Source: a candidate division CSSED10-310 bacterium
Lineage (GTDB): Bacteria > CSSED10-310
Reading direction: 5' to 3'
NCBI GenBank assembly: GCA_003558985.1
Contig: PWNJ01000113.1
Span: 1 to 32,470 of the forward strand
Length of the DNA: 32,470 nucleotides
Part shown: positions 15,720 through 23,931 of the stretch, one piece after another
Position numbering within the stretch: position 1 is the stretch's first letter
Layout of the letters: the number at the start of each line of letters is the position of its first letter
Notes under the pieces: model-generated
Told to the model about the DNA's origin: nothing
Database searches by the model: none
What the model saw: the letters and a program-made list of their open reading frames with translations, nothing else
Position numbers and translations under genes: made by a program

Positions 15720-16502
15720 ATGCATATCGGAATGATGAACAACCCTCAAAACTCATTAACAGAAGAAATTCAGTTTCTTATAGAACAGAAATTCGACTTT
15801 ATTGATTTTACGATGGAACCGCCGCAGGGAATAATCGATATACAAGATGCCAGAAATCTGAAAACAATACTTTCGGATAATGGAAAATATGCCATTGGTC
15901 ATACAGCTTATTACTTACCTATTGACTCACCGTTTAAATCGCTACAGCGGGCAGTTGCTGATATAATATGCAGGCAGTTGGACGTATTTTGTGAGTTGGA
16001 AGTCCGAAAAGTTACATTACATGCCGGGTTTTCATATCCTCATCGAATGTTTCCATTCCAAAGGAAGCTTGAGTTATGGGATAACGCTTTGAAAACTATT
16101 ACTCAAGAGGCTGACAGCAGACACATAACATTGCTCCTTGAAAATGTGATGAACACCAAAGATTCAATAAAGATATTGAAGGCATTATTCAGAAAATACA
16201 AACAACTTGAGTTTTTATTGGATGTGGGGCACGCGAATCTGCATGTGCCAAGCAATACGGTTTCTGAACATCTCAGGCATTTCAAACAGCGTCTGAAACA
16301 TGTCCATTTATCGGACAATTTCGGTAGAAATGATGATCTTCACTTACCGTTGGGGGCAGGAGGGATACCATGGAAACATATTCTTCAACAACTGAAAAAA
16401 ACCGGGTATGATAACACGTTCACTCTGGAAGTTTTTTCCAGAGAACGGCAATATCTTTTGTTAAGCCGGGAATATTTGCGAATGATTTGGAGTTCTGTAT
16501 AG
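15720..16502 (+). CDS. Sugar phosphate isomerase/epimerase-like TIM-barrel protein
   Basis: A protein of about 260 residues of the xylose-isomerase-like / AP-endonuclease-2 superfamily. Metal-binding positions are visible in order: LHAGFSYPH near 102-110, LLLENV (Glu), LLDVGHAN (Asp, His), HVHLSDNFG (His) and LEVFS (Glu). The start MHIGMMNNP matches the usual beta-1 strand of the family, and GGAG is nine bases before this ATG at 15720. An ATG at 15711 is possible and would add three residues. The superfamily covers many isomerases, epimerases and nucleases, so the substrate cannot be named. It is followed after 12 bases by a membrane protein gene. Confidence 0.8.
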   Translation: MHIGMMNNPQNSLTEEIQFLIEQKFDFIDFTMEPPQGIIDIQDARNLKTILSDNGKYAIGHTAYYLPIDSPFKSLQRAVADIICRQLDVFCELEVRKVTLHAGFSYPHRMFPFQRKLELWDNALKTITQEADSRHITLLLENVMNTKDSIKILKALFRKYKQLEFLLDVGHANLHVPSNTVSEHLRHFKQRLKHVHLSDNFGRNDDLHLPLGAGGIPWKHILQQLKKTGYDNTFTLEVFSRERQYLLLSREYLRMIWSSV

Positions 16503-16514
16503 AAAGAGGTTTGC

Positions 16515-16958
16515 ATGACTAAAAGCAGTCAGTCAGATGATTTAAGAACGAATAATCAGATTATGTTTCGGGCGCTCCAGGGCGCTGGCGCAGGCCTGCT
16601 TACAGGATTTTTAGCCGCCTCTGTTGTGTATTCAGCTCTTCCCGCATTTGTACCTTCAGCCATTTCCGAATCCCCTCTGGTTTTTTTCGGCCTGTTGATG
16701 GCGATCTGTGCAACACTGGGTTATTTCTGGATGTTGTGTGATTTGCTTGAATGTTCGGGGGTTGAAAAACGGGTTCCTCCTTTAAATACAATGATATCAG
16801 GCGCTTTTATTGGTTTTTTAATGTCTGTTGTGATTTACACGAATCTTGTCGAAAAATGGATGCCAGCCAGTTTAACTGTTTATCCGATTATGCTTTTTGT
16901 TTTGTCAGCAGTTTTGGGCGCCTTAACAGGTTTTATCTGGAGCCGCACAGCATCCTGA
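16515..16958 (+). CDS. Four-helix membrane protein, unknown function
   Basis: A 147-residue protein with four hydrophobic segments, near residues 22-47, 54-76, 89-112 and 119-143, arranged as two pairs with a polar loop around 78-88. The two halves show a similar helix-pair layout, with a Gly/Ala-rich start (GAGAGLLTGFLAA and SGAFIGFLMS), hinting at internal duplication. AAAGAGG precedes the ATG. It follows the TIM-barrel gene by 12 bases, so they are probably co-transcribed. It converges on the transaldolase gene with two bases between stops. No family is recognised. Confidence 0.7.
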   Translation: MTKSSQSDDLRTNNQIMFRALQGAGAGLLTGFLAASVVYSALPAFVPSAISESPLVFFGLLMAICATLGYFWMLCDLLECSGVEKRVPPLNTMISGAFIGFLMSVVIYTNLVEKWMPASLTVYPIMLFVLSAVLGALTGFIWSRTAS

Positions 16959-16960
16959 AC

Positions 16961-17608
16961 CTAATTTGACGGTATTTTTGCAGCATCAGCAAGAAACATT
17001 TCCATACCCTTGTCTGTCAAGGGATGCAGGATCATTTTTTCAAATACCGCTGCTGGAACGGTTGCAATATGGGCTCCAATTTTTGCTGCATCAAGGATAT
17101 GTAGAGGATGCCTGACAGACGCAACTATTATTTCCGTATCAATATTGTAATTGTCGTAAATTTCCATGATATCCGAAACCAGTTCTATCCCGTAATGTGA
17201 GATGTCGTCAAGACGACCGATGAAGGGACTGACATAGTCTACACCCAACTTGCCGCATACCAGCGCCTGTAAAGGCGAGAACACAAGTGTCATATTGACG
17301 GGTATTCCTTGTGAAACAAGTTTTTTTGCTGCTGGAAGACCTTGTTTTGTCATCGGTATTTTTATGACAATATTTGAATGAATCCTGGCAAGATCCCGTG
17401 CCTCACCTAGCATGCCTTCGGTATCTTCAGAAACGACTTCCGCAGAAATGGGACCATTAACAATGCTGCAAATATCTTTTAAAACATCCTTGTATTTTCG
17501 ACCAGTTTTAGCAACAAGCGAAGGATTGGTGGTTATTCCATCAACCAATCCGGTTTCTGCCGCTTTTTTTATTTCGTCAACATTTGCAGTATCCAGAAAG
17601 AACTTCAT
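16961..17608 (-). CDS. fsa: Small transaldolase / fructose-6-phosphate aldolase family
   Basis: A 215-residue single-domain enzyme of the TalC/FSA subfamily, much shorter than classical transaldolase. [13 protein letters not shown] at the N-terminus, GITTNPSL at 24-31, Lys83 in IVIKIPMT as the Schiff-base residue, and [10 protein letters not shown] are diagnostic. It transfers dihydroxyacetone units in the non-oxidative pentose phosphate pathway, or cleaves fructose 6-phosphate; most members in genomes without classical transaldolase act as transaldolases. AGGAGA lies six bases before the ATG. A TGGACA-17-TATAAT promoter is found upstream, divergent from the HD gene. Confidence 0.92.
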   Translation of the reverse strand: MKFFLDTANVDEIKKAAETGLVDGITTNPSLVAKTGRKYKDVLKDICSIVNGPISAEVVSEDTEGMLGEARDLARIHSNIVIKIPMTKQGLPAAKKLVSQGIPVNMTLVFSPLQALVCGKLGVDYVSPFIGRLDDISHYGIELVSDIMEIYDNYNIDTEIIVASVRHPLHILDAAKIGAHIATVPAAVFEKMILHPLTDKGMEMFLADAAKIPSN

Positions 17609-17654
17609 TAAAATCTCCTTTGAAAAAATTCAAATGATACAAACACTCATTCCG

Positions 17655-17683
17655 ATTATATGAATGCAAACCGGATCTGTCCA
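17655..17683 (-). promoter_or_regulatory. Predicted sigma70-type promoter of the transaldolase gene
   Basis: On the minus strand TGGACA (17678-17683) and TATAAT (17655-17660) are separated by exactly 17 bases. The hexamers differ from consensus at one position in total. The start codon is about 47 bases downstream. This is one of the best promoter matches in the window. Confidence 0.7.
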
Positions 17684-17701
17684 TTCAAAATCTTTGTTCC
17701 A

Positions 17702-17726
17702 TATACTGTTTCAATATGACAGTATA
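17702..17726. promoter_or_regulatory. Inverted repeat TATACTGT-N9-ACAGTATA, candidate operator
   Basis: Perfect 8-base arms (17702-17709 and 17719-17726) surround nine bases, giving a dyad whose centres are 17 bases apart, a spacing suited to a dimeric repressor. It lies 42 bases before the HD-protein start and upstream of the divergent transaldolase promoter. The arms are AT-rich, and there is no T-tract, so it is not a terminator. Binding protein unknown. Confidence 0.4.
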
Positions 17727-17767
17727 AAGAAGGTGAAGCGCTTGTTAATAATTTCAGGAGATTTGTT

Positions 17768-19096
17768 ATGAGAGGTTCCAAAACAGTCAGAGATGCCGTG
17801 CATGGTGATGTTCCACTGACGAAACTTGAACTGAAACTTCTTGACACTGGATCAATGCAACGATTACGTGGTATTCGGCAACTGGGAACATCACATCTTG
17901 TTTATCCGTCAGCGCAGCATTCACGGTTTGAGCATTCGATAGGCACGTGTTATATGGTCAAATGTCTTGTTCAGGCGTTGAAAAACAATGGGTATACAAC
18001 GATTTCACCGGAAGATGAAAATGCTGTTTCGGTTGCGGCGCTTTTGCATGATATTACACATATTCCGTTTGGGCATACTCTGGAAGATGAACGAAGGATT
18101 TTTGCTCGTCATGATGCTGATAGCAAACGATTGGAGTATTTTTTAGAACATGGTGAAGCGGGTGATCTGCTTGCTTCTGAAAATATGCTGGAGCGTGTTT
18201 TGGAGTTGTTAAAAGAAAAACATGACTCAGACAAAAATTTGAACTGGACCAGTCAGGTAATTTCACACACAATTTGTGCGGATTTGCTTGATTATCTGCG
18301 ACGAGACAGTCGGTTTTGCGGGTTGAATATAGATTATGACAATCGGATTTTCAGATACTTTAATCTGGAAAATGATACGCTTATTCTGAATCTTCAGAAG
18401 GATGGCCTGTTTCGCCATGATGCGTTTTCTGAAGTGATACATTTGTTGCGTATTCGATATTTTCTGACAGAAAGAGTGTATTATCATCATGCAAAAATTG
18501 CTGCTGGAGCAATGCTGTCCAGAGCTGTCGAGCGATGTGTGGAACTGGGTTTTGATTCATCAGTTCTATTCGAATTGTCTGATGAAGCATTGTTGTTTTT
18601 ACTGAAAGAAAAATTCATGCATGATTCAATTGTAAACAGACTTTTATCATGCTATTTACGCCGGAGTCTTTACAAGCGTTGCTATGTATTGACGGATCAT
18701 CACCTGACAACTGCTCAACAACAGAAATTATCCCGTGCCTATCACTTAAACACCAACAATCAAAGAAGCAAAACAGAAAAAAGAATTGCTCGCGAAGCAG
18801 GCATACCTGTGGAATCAGTGATCATCTATGCGCCGCCCCCAAAAATGAATTTGAAAGAAGCAAATGTTCTGGTCAAGGTTGATGACAGAAAAGCACGGCC
18901 TCTGGGTGATTGGCAGAATCAGGAAGTGCTTTCACTACAGGAAAAATACGGAAAGCTTTGGAAACTCTACGTGTTTGTTGACTCAGAATATATGCAACGG
19001 TTCAAGGTCATCTCGGATATCTGTACACAAATTTTAAGGCAGGATAACGATTTGCCTATGATACAGAAAGGTCAGATGTCACTGTTCTCATCCTGA
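17768..19096 (+). CDS. HD-superfamily phosphohydrolase (SAMHD1/dGTPase-like)
   Basis: A 442-residue protein. The N-terminal DAVHGDV and QRLRGIRQLGTSHLVYPSAQHSRFEHS are hallmarks of the HD phosphohydrolase group that includes SAMHD1. Metal ligands are His56 in HSRFEHSIG, His94-Asp95 in LLHDITHIPFGH, and an Asp in the later ADLLDYLRRDS segment. Members hydrolyse dNTPs to nucleosides and triphosphate or act on other phosphoesters; the substrate here is not established. AGGAGA stands before the ATG. Its last nine bases overlap the end of the convergent malQ gene. An inverted repeat in the upstream region may be an operator. Confidence 0.85.
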   Translation: MRGSKTVRDAVHGDVPLTKLELKLLDTGSMQRLRGIRQLGTSHLVYPSAQHSRFEHSIGTCYMVKCLVQALKNNGYTTISPEDENAVSVAALLHDITHIPFGHTLEDERRIFARHDADSKRLEYFLEHGEAGDLLASENMLERVLELLKEKHDSDKNLNWTSQVISHTICADLLDYLRRDSRFCGLNIDYDNRIFRYFNLENDTLILNLQKDGLFRHDAFSEVIHLLRIRYFLTERVYYHHAKIAAGAMLSRAVERCVELGFDSSVLFELSDEALLFLLKEKFMHDSIVNRLLSCYLRRSLYKRCYVLTDHHLTTAQQQKLSRAYHLNTNNQRSKTEKRIAREAGIPVESVIIYAPPPKMNLKEANVLVKVDDRKARPLGDWQNQEVLSLQEKYGKLWKLYVFVDSEYMQRFKVISDICTQILRQDNDLPMIQKGQMSLFSS

Positions 19097-20602
19097 CACA
19101 GGATTTGCCAGACGATCAAATGCTAAAGCCAGAGAACGAAGTCGGGATGACTGAGTTTGTAGTGAGTGAAAATCTGTCATCTGCCAGAGCCAGTTTCCGT
19201 CGGTTGTGCCGGGCTTATTCATACGAGCGGATGCAGGAAGCTGAAGAATATCCTGAAGAGGGATAACAGCAAGATTGCAGACAGAACCCATTGCAATACG
19301 GATCATGTCGGTAACAATATTCGTTACGGAATGTCCCAGCAGAGTTTCCATTTGTTTTTGAACAGTGCATCGTTGTGTATTGGACATGTCCTGCCACCAG
19401 CCAAGAATAGTGTTATTGTCGTGAGTGCCGGTGTAGACGACGTCGTTCGGATGATGGTGAAAAAACAGGTTGGTGTTTGATGGCTGGTCATCAAATGCAA
19501 ACTGTAAAACGCGCATGCCGGGAAAACCAAAAGCATGTCGTAATGCTTCAACTTCTGATGTGATCACCCCCAGATTTTCTGCTATAATAGGCAACAAGCC
19601 AAATGTCTTTTTCAACTCGCTGAAAAAAGATTCTCCTGGCCCTTGTTTCCATATACCTGTTTCTGCTGTGGGAGCATGAGCCGGAATAACCCAGAAAGCT
19701 TCAAAGCCGCGAAAATGATCAATTCTGATTATATCAACCAATGACAGTAAAACGCGTACTCGTTGTTTCCACCATCGATAATCTGTTTGACGATTATTAT
19801 CCCAATTATAGTGAGGATTACCCCATTTTTGACCGGTTGAGCTGAAGTAATCAGGAGGGACTCCAGCGATGGATTTTGGATTTTTATCGGCATCCAGATC
19901 GAACAAATGTGGATTTGCCCAAACGTCGGCAGAGTCGTACGAGACAAAAATCGGAAGGTCACCGATTATTAGAATGTTGTTATCAGACGCAAACTGTTTT
20001 AACTGCTGCCATTGTGTAAAAAAAACATACTGAATAAACTTGTGAAAATTTATCGAGTCGGAATTCATGTCCTGAATTCGTTGCAACGTATCTGGTTGAC
20101 GGTGTTTTAACTCATTTGGCCAGTCGAGCCAGGAGGCTCCATTTTGGGATTCTTTGATTGTGCTGAAAAGTGCAAAATCGTTCAACCAAAATGCATGCTC
20201 AGATATAAATTCAGAATAATGTCTGTCATTAAATAGATTTAAGTTTCTGAAACGATTAAAAGCCTTGCGAAGCGCCATCAATTTCATTGCCAGCGTTTTG
20301 CCGTAATCGGTTTTGCAGAGTGTAAAACTGGTTGAAGGGATATCTGAAGCGTCTATCAACCCCTTTTTTTTCAGGTCTTCAAGGTCAATCAGCGCCGGAT
20401 TACATGCAAATGCCGAATCGGATGAATAGGGTGAAAATCCATAACCTGGAATGTTTAAGGGTAATATTTGCCAAACCCCGGCTCCCATTTCTTTCAAAAT
20501 CTGTATGAAAACGCGTGCTGAATCACCGATATCACCAACCCCCAAAGGTCCGGGAAGCGATGTCGGATGCAACAGCAGACCGAATTGTCGATTAAGCAGC
20601 AT
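19088..20602 (-). CDS. malQ: 4-alpha-glucanotransferase (amylomaltase, GH77)
   Basis: Transfers alpha-1,4-glucan segments between maltodextrins, in glycogen or maltodextrin use. The 504-residue length is that of the short Thermus-type amylomaltase. The catalytic triad is visible: Asp295 in IIRIDHFRG (nucleophile), Glu342 in IIAENLG (acid/base) and Asp395 in GTHDNN. The start HPTSLPGPLGVGDIG is typical. The first 11 bases overlap the end of the upstream PATAN gene, with GGAG just before the ATG, so it is translationally coupled to that gene. Its stop overlaps that of the convergent HD gene. Confidence 0.95.
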   Translation of the reverse strand: MLLNRQFGLLLHPTSLPGPLGVGDIGDSARVFIQILKEMGAGVWQILPLNIPGYGFSPYSSDSAFACNPALIDLEDLKKKGLIDASDIPSTSFTLCKTDYGKTLAMKLMALRKAFNRFRNLNLFNDRHYSEFISEHAFWLNDFALFSTIKESQNGASWLDWPNELKHRQPDTLQRIQDMNSDSINFHKFIQYVFFTQWQQLKQFASDNNILIIGDLPIFVSYDSADVWANPHLFDLDADKNPKSIAGVPPDYFSSTGQKWGNPHYNWDNNRQTDYRWWKQRVRVLLSLVDIIRIDHFRGFEAFWVIPAHAPTAETGIWKQGPGESFFSELKKTFGLLPIIAENLGVITSEVEALRHAFGFPGMRVLQFAFDDQPSNTNLFFHHHPNDVVYTGTHDNNTILGWWQDMSNTQRCTVQKQMETLLGHSVTNIVTDMIRIAMGSVCNLAVIPLQDILQLPASARMNKPGTTDGNWLWQMTDFHSLQTQSSRLRSLALAFDRLANPVSG

Positions 20603-21488
20603 TATCTGCTCCGGTCATGCCAAGATAGTCAAGCAAATATAATGCTGTTACGGTGTTTTTAAATACTTGAAGCCCAATATTTGTATCTGCAAAGACTGAT
20701 TTAAGTGATGCTGTTTTTCGAAAACGATTCAGAATGTTAATGTCTGTACCTTCCAATTGAGTATGGTGAGCTCTTGTTATTGCATCAGTTTTTGTTACAA
20801 ATTTTGATTTCAAAGAAGAACTGATTGATTCAAGTTCATTCAGTTGTTCCAGTGATCTAAAACTTCTGATAAACACCCGTTCAGTTGAAATATCAAAAGC
20901 CACGTATTCAGCGGAAGGCAAACCACGGCTTCGAAAAGCGAAATCACCAGCAGGCATCGCACAAACATCATGTATAATCATGCGAATTTGCTCTTTTATT
21001 GCTTCCGTAAGCTCAATGGGATTTATCATTTGCATTTGAATCAAAGCAGTGCCTGTTCTCATGCCTCCCGAAGATTCCCAAAGATCAGCGGCCGTGTGTT
21101 TTTGGGCTTTATTTATCAGACCCATACCGAATAAAACCTGATCAATACGGAATTCGGGTTTCGTTGACCTTGCGTATAAAAGTTTTCCGTCCTGCCAATA
21201 CATCCTGGATTCAGAAATTGCATCACAGAACGTCATCACGCCTGTTTTTTTATGTTTGATAGCCAGGGCCATAATAGCACCGGGATGAACATCCCAAATA
21301 TGCCCCTCGCCAAGTTTGGTTTCGTCCAATTTTAAAAAAGTGGAAAAATCGATGTCTTCCGATTTTATCCCTGATTTTTTATGTTGTAACAAGGACGATT
21401 GGGATGGCTGAACTCTGCGAAATTTACTGGTTTGCTGTTTGTTAATTTCATTCAGTTCTTTTTCCAGAAGTGTTTCCTTTTTTGGCAT
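20592..21488 (-). CDS. PATAN/DUF4388 protein (second module of an interrupted protein)
   Basis: From the ATG at 21486-21488 the product is 298 residues. A basic, polar N-terminal stretch is followed by a DUF4388/PATAN module at about residues 55-290, with GVMTFCDAISESRMYWQDGKLLYA as its core and RIDQVLFGMGLIN after it. PATAN modules occur in gliding and signalling proteins of deltaproteobacteria and related phyla and are thought to mediate protein interaction. No ribosome-binding site precedes this ATG. The same frame runs open upstream for 85 codons, back to TAA 21744-21746, which ends the previous gene, with no ATG, GTG or TTG. Those codons encode an acidic, Ser-rich linker. The gene therefore appears to be the second half of a longer protein. 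It overlaps malQ by 11 bases. Confidence 0.75.
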   Translation of the reverse strand: MPKKETLLEKELNEINKQQTSKFRRVQPSQSSLLQHKKSGIKSEDIDFSTFLKLDETKLGEGHIWDVHPGAIMALAIKHKKTGVMTFCDAISESRMYWQDGKLLYARSTKPEFRIDQVLFGMGLINKAQKHTAADLWESSGGMRTGTALIQMQMINPIELTEAIKEQIRMIIHDVCAMPAGDFAFRSRGLPSAEYVAFDISTERVFIRSFRSLEQLNELESISSSLKSKFVTKTDAITRAHHTQLEGTDINILNRFRKTASLKSVFADTNIGLQVFKNTVTALYLLDYLGMTGADNAA

Positions 21489-21743
21489 CGGTTGCGCTTT
21501 TTTTATTGTTGGCTTTTCGCTTTTGTCTTTTGGAGTGGAACTTGATGAAACATCATTGTTATCTGTAAGCTCATTTGAAAGCTGAGCGTTTAACTGCTGC
21601 TCAGATGACGAAGTTTCCTGGGAAATGACGGTATCATCAATATCGATGATACTGGCAAATAGGTCAAAACCAATGCCTTTTGCTTCGTTTTCAGAGCCCG
21701 GCAGGGCGACACGCTGAATTTCTTCCGGATCAACTTCATTCCG

Positions 21744-22904
21744 TTAAACGGTACAAAAACAGTTGAACTGAATCATGATATACATAAAGACATCGGCATA
21801 AGGCAAAACAACCCGGGATTGCTGCAGCCAACTTGTCAATGCAATACCATTGGCTGTGGCGGCGACAGCGCTTGTTTCCGGCATGCTCAACAGTCCGCTT
21901 GCAGAATGGAAACTTTCATTGGGAACCAGAAGCAAATCTTTGTTTGAAAACATTTCGCTATAATCGCGCATTGGGGGATTGGTGCGAATAACCGATAACA
22001 GAAGATGCAACGGATGAATACCCTGAAAACCGAATACATAAAAATCGTCCGGTGTTTCATTCGGTGTCCAGTCGAATTCACCTTTACCAGTATTTATGGC
22101 TCCAGTTGCTATAAGCTGCATATGGCGGATTGCCAATGTGTCAAACAGTTCCGGCTGAAGTCTGCACAGGTTGATTGTTTCCAATGCCAGAGCTTTATCT
22201 GACAATGTTTCAGAAAGATTTTTGAAATCACGTTTTAACTCACCCGGAAATTGACATGTCTTAACAATATAGCGATGCAACAACTCATCGCGCAAAGTAG
22301 AATTAGAACCACACATATGCCCATCTTTGATATAAAAGGCACGAATATGCTTTCCCTCAATCAGACGCAGTACACCGGTAGAATTTCGGGCGAAAGCCAG
22401 TGACAGGAATTTGGGTAATGGCATTGATTCAAGCATGCCGTGTTCGGGAAGAATGTCATAATCATTGTCATCTTTCTTTGTTGAATCATTTGAACTGCAT
22501 GTCAATGTCTGGGGCATTCGCAGGGTGTTATGCAGTTTTGTTTTTTGAAGCCGAATATGAATTTGCATGAGCAATTCCGGAATAACAAAGGGCATTTGAA
22601 TAACATCATCTGCACCTGATCGCCATGCTTCCATACGTTCTTTGACATCCATTTTTCCATATATTATGCAAATGGGGAAATGTGAGTATTTTTTAACTTT
22701 GCGTAATTCTGATATATATTCTGCAGCATTTGAATCTTCCAGTTTGTTTCGTATAAGTACCAAATCTGTTTGTTGTTCTTCCAAAACGGTTGGCAAATCT
22801 GAAGACCAATTTGTGGTTTTGACATTGAACCTGACTTTTTTCAATGCTTCCTGAAGCTGATTTTGAATTTTTGCGCTTGATTCGACAAGCAACACGTTAA
22901 CCAT
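21744..22904 (-). CDS. Pseudo-receiver plus PATAN/DUF4388 protein (first part)
   Basis: A 386-residue protein. Residues 1-115 have a response-regulator receiver fold (VNVLLVE, DLVLIRNKL, SGADDVIQMPF) but lack the key residues. The phosphoacceptor Asp is Arg52, the conserved Lys is Met104, and only one residue (Glu8) of the N-terminal acidic pair remains. Phosphorylation is therefore unlikely. After a polar linker (about 130-150), a PATAN/DUF4388 module follows: LPKFLSLAFARNSTGVLRL, IRAFYIKDGHMCG and a helical C-terminal part. The frame ends at TAA exactly after the module and continues open in the same frame into the next gene. GGAGG is nine bases before the ATG. Confidence 0.75.
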   Translation of the reverse strand: MVNVLLVESSAKIQNQLQEALKKVRFNVKTTNWSSDLPTVLEEQQTDLVLIRNKLEDSNAAEYISELRKVKKYSHFPICIIYGKMDVKERMEAWRSGADDVIQMPFVIPELLMQIHIRLQKTKLHNTLRMPQTLTCSSNDSTKKDDNDYDILPEHGMLESMPLPKFLSLAFARNSTGVLRLIEGKHIRAFYIKDGHMCGSNSTLRDELLHRYIVKTCQFPGELKRDFKNLSETLSDKALALETINLCRLQPELFDTLAIRHMQLIATGAINTGKGEFDWTPNETPDDFYVFGFQGIHPLHLLLSVIRTNPPMRDYSEMFSNKDLLLVPNESFHSASGLLSMPETSAVAATANGIALTSWLQQSRVVLPYADVFMYIMIQFNCFCTV

Positions 22905-22948
22905 GTCACCAAACCTCCGATGTGTAAACTCATTTGATAGACCTGGTC

Positions 22949-22977
22949 ACCATAAATGATTTATACATGATCTGCAA
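22949..22977 (-). promoter_or_regulatory. Predicted promoter of the PATAN-PATAN-malQ unit
   Basis: On the minus strand TTGCAG (22972-22977) and TATGGT (22949-22954) are 17 bases apart, about 45 bases upstream of the pseudo-receiver gene. The -10 box is imperfect. It would drive the pseudo-receiver, second PATAN and malQ genes together. Confidence 0.4.
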
Positions 22978-23014
22978 TTGTTTTTTTTTGTGTTCTTCAG
23001 AGCAAAGTTGTGTG

Positions 23015-23042
23015 TTGCCGGTTTGGAGGGCCGTGATATAAT
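23015..23042 (+). promoter_or_regulatory. Predicted extended -10 promoter of the NAT-DUF4416 operon
   Basis: TTGCCG (23015-23020) and a perfect TATAAT (23037-23042) are 16 bases apart, with TGA directly before the -10 box. The ribosome-binding site CGGAGGA begins 20 bases further on, so the untranslated leader would be short. This is the strongest rightward promoter seen ahead of the long gene series ending with rlpA. Confidence 0.65.
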
Positions 23043-23079
23043 TGTCATGTTGTTTTGTTTACGGAGGACTGTTTTGACC

Positions 23080-23931
23080 ATGAAAACAACATCCGGATTG
23101 ACAGATTTATTTGAAACACATTTTTTTCCGGTAAAAGCAACTTCTGGAATGGTGAATCTGGAAAATATAGTCACGTGTTTTTCTGTGATACCGTACGAAA
23201 ACCTGACAAAAATTATTCGCGCTTCTGTTGTCAAAGAACCGGATAAGCGACTGCGAGGTCCGCGGGAGGTGCTTGAGGATTACATCCGCTATGGCGCCGG
23301 GGGAACCTGTTTTTCGTTAACTAACTGTTTGCGGGCATTGTTGCAAGAATATGATTATACCGGTTATTTCAGAATGGCCGACCTTGGTTCTCGTCAAAAC
23401 AATCATTGTGCTCTGGTTGTTAACATAGAAGACAGGCGCTGGTTGCTGGACCCTGGTTACCTTGTAACCCGGCCCTTACCGATTCCTGAAAAGGGCAGTG
23501 TGATGCATGAAACACTTTTGCGTCCTGTTTTGTTGGAACGAGATCGCATAAAGAACGGACTGAATTTTTCAACTGTCGAAACGGATGGTATTCGTCACAG
23601 GTATCATTTACATGGCAATGATTGTTCTGAAACGGAGTTTATTCGTTACTGGCATGATTCATTTACATGGAATATGATGCATTCGATGCTGGTAACAAAA
23701 GTAGTACCTGGTGGCAGGTTCTATTTACATGACCAGCATGTGCGCTGGTTTGACAGGTCGGGTCACAAAAGTGGCAAACTTAAGGATCATTTTGATGATG
23801 CGGTTAATGAGTATACAGGTATAGATCGAGCAATTGTAGTGAAGGCTCGCGAGATACTATCGGCATACCGTACTGATTTACGGGAGAGAAAGAAGCGTTA
23901 TGGGAAAACCAGTAATCCCCGTACCGGTTAA
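23080..23931 (+). CDS. Arylamine N-acetyltransferase-like protein
   Basis: A 283-residue protein of the NAT family of cysteine acyltransferases. The catalytic triad is readable: Cys77 in GGTCFSLTN, His109 in NNHCALVV and Asp124 in WLLDPGYL. FSVIPYENLTK near 34-44 is the usual N-terminal substrate-site segment. Acyl donor and acceptor are unknown; some bacterial homologues act in secondary metabolism rather than arylamine acetylation. The ATG at 23080 is 12 bases from GGAGG, while an in-frame TTG at 23074 is only six bases away, so the start may be the TTG (two residues longer). The 3' end overlaps the DUF4416 gene by 32 bases. Confidence 0.8.
   Translation: MKTTSGLTDLFETHFFPVKATSGMVNLENIVTCFSVIPYENLTKIIRASVVKEPDKRLRGPREVLEDYIRYGAGGTCFSLTNCLRALLQEYDYTGYFRMADLGSRQNNHCALVVNIEDRRWLLDPGYLVTRPLPIPEKGSVMHETLLRPVLLERDRIKNGLNFSTVETDGIRHRYHLHGNDCSETEFIRYWHDSFTWNMMHSMLVTKVVPGGRFYLHDQHVRWFDRSGHKSGKLKDHFDDAVNEYTGIDRAIVVKAREILSAYRTDLRERKKRYGKTSNPRTG

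Noticed and set aside
21620-21739. ATG at 21737-21739 (minus strand) as a start after the TAA
   Set aside because: It opens a different frame that stops after about 50 codons and gives a basic, unstructured peptide. The continuous frame into the PATAN module is far more protein-like.
7324-21746. Reassignment of stop codons (general recoding) as the reason for both in-frame stops
   Set aside because: One interruption is TGA and the other TAA, and both codons also end many normal genes here (TGA: aminopeptidase, NifS-coupled gene, alr; TAA: nrnA). A global code change does not explain this.
22979-22989. T-run as a possible terminator upstream of the NAT-like gene
   Set aside because: No GC-rich stem precedes the T-run in the right orientation, and no rightward gene ends before it.
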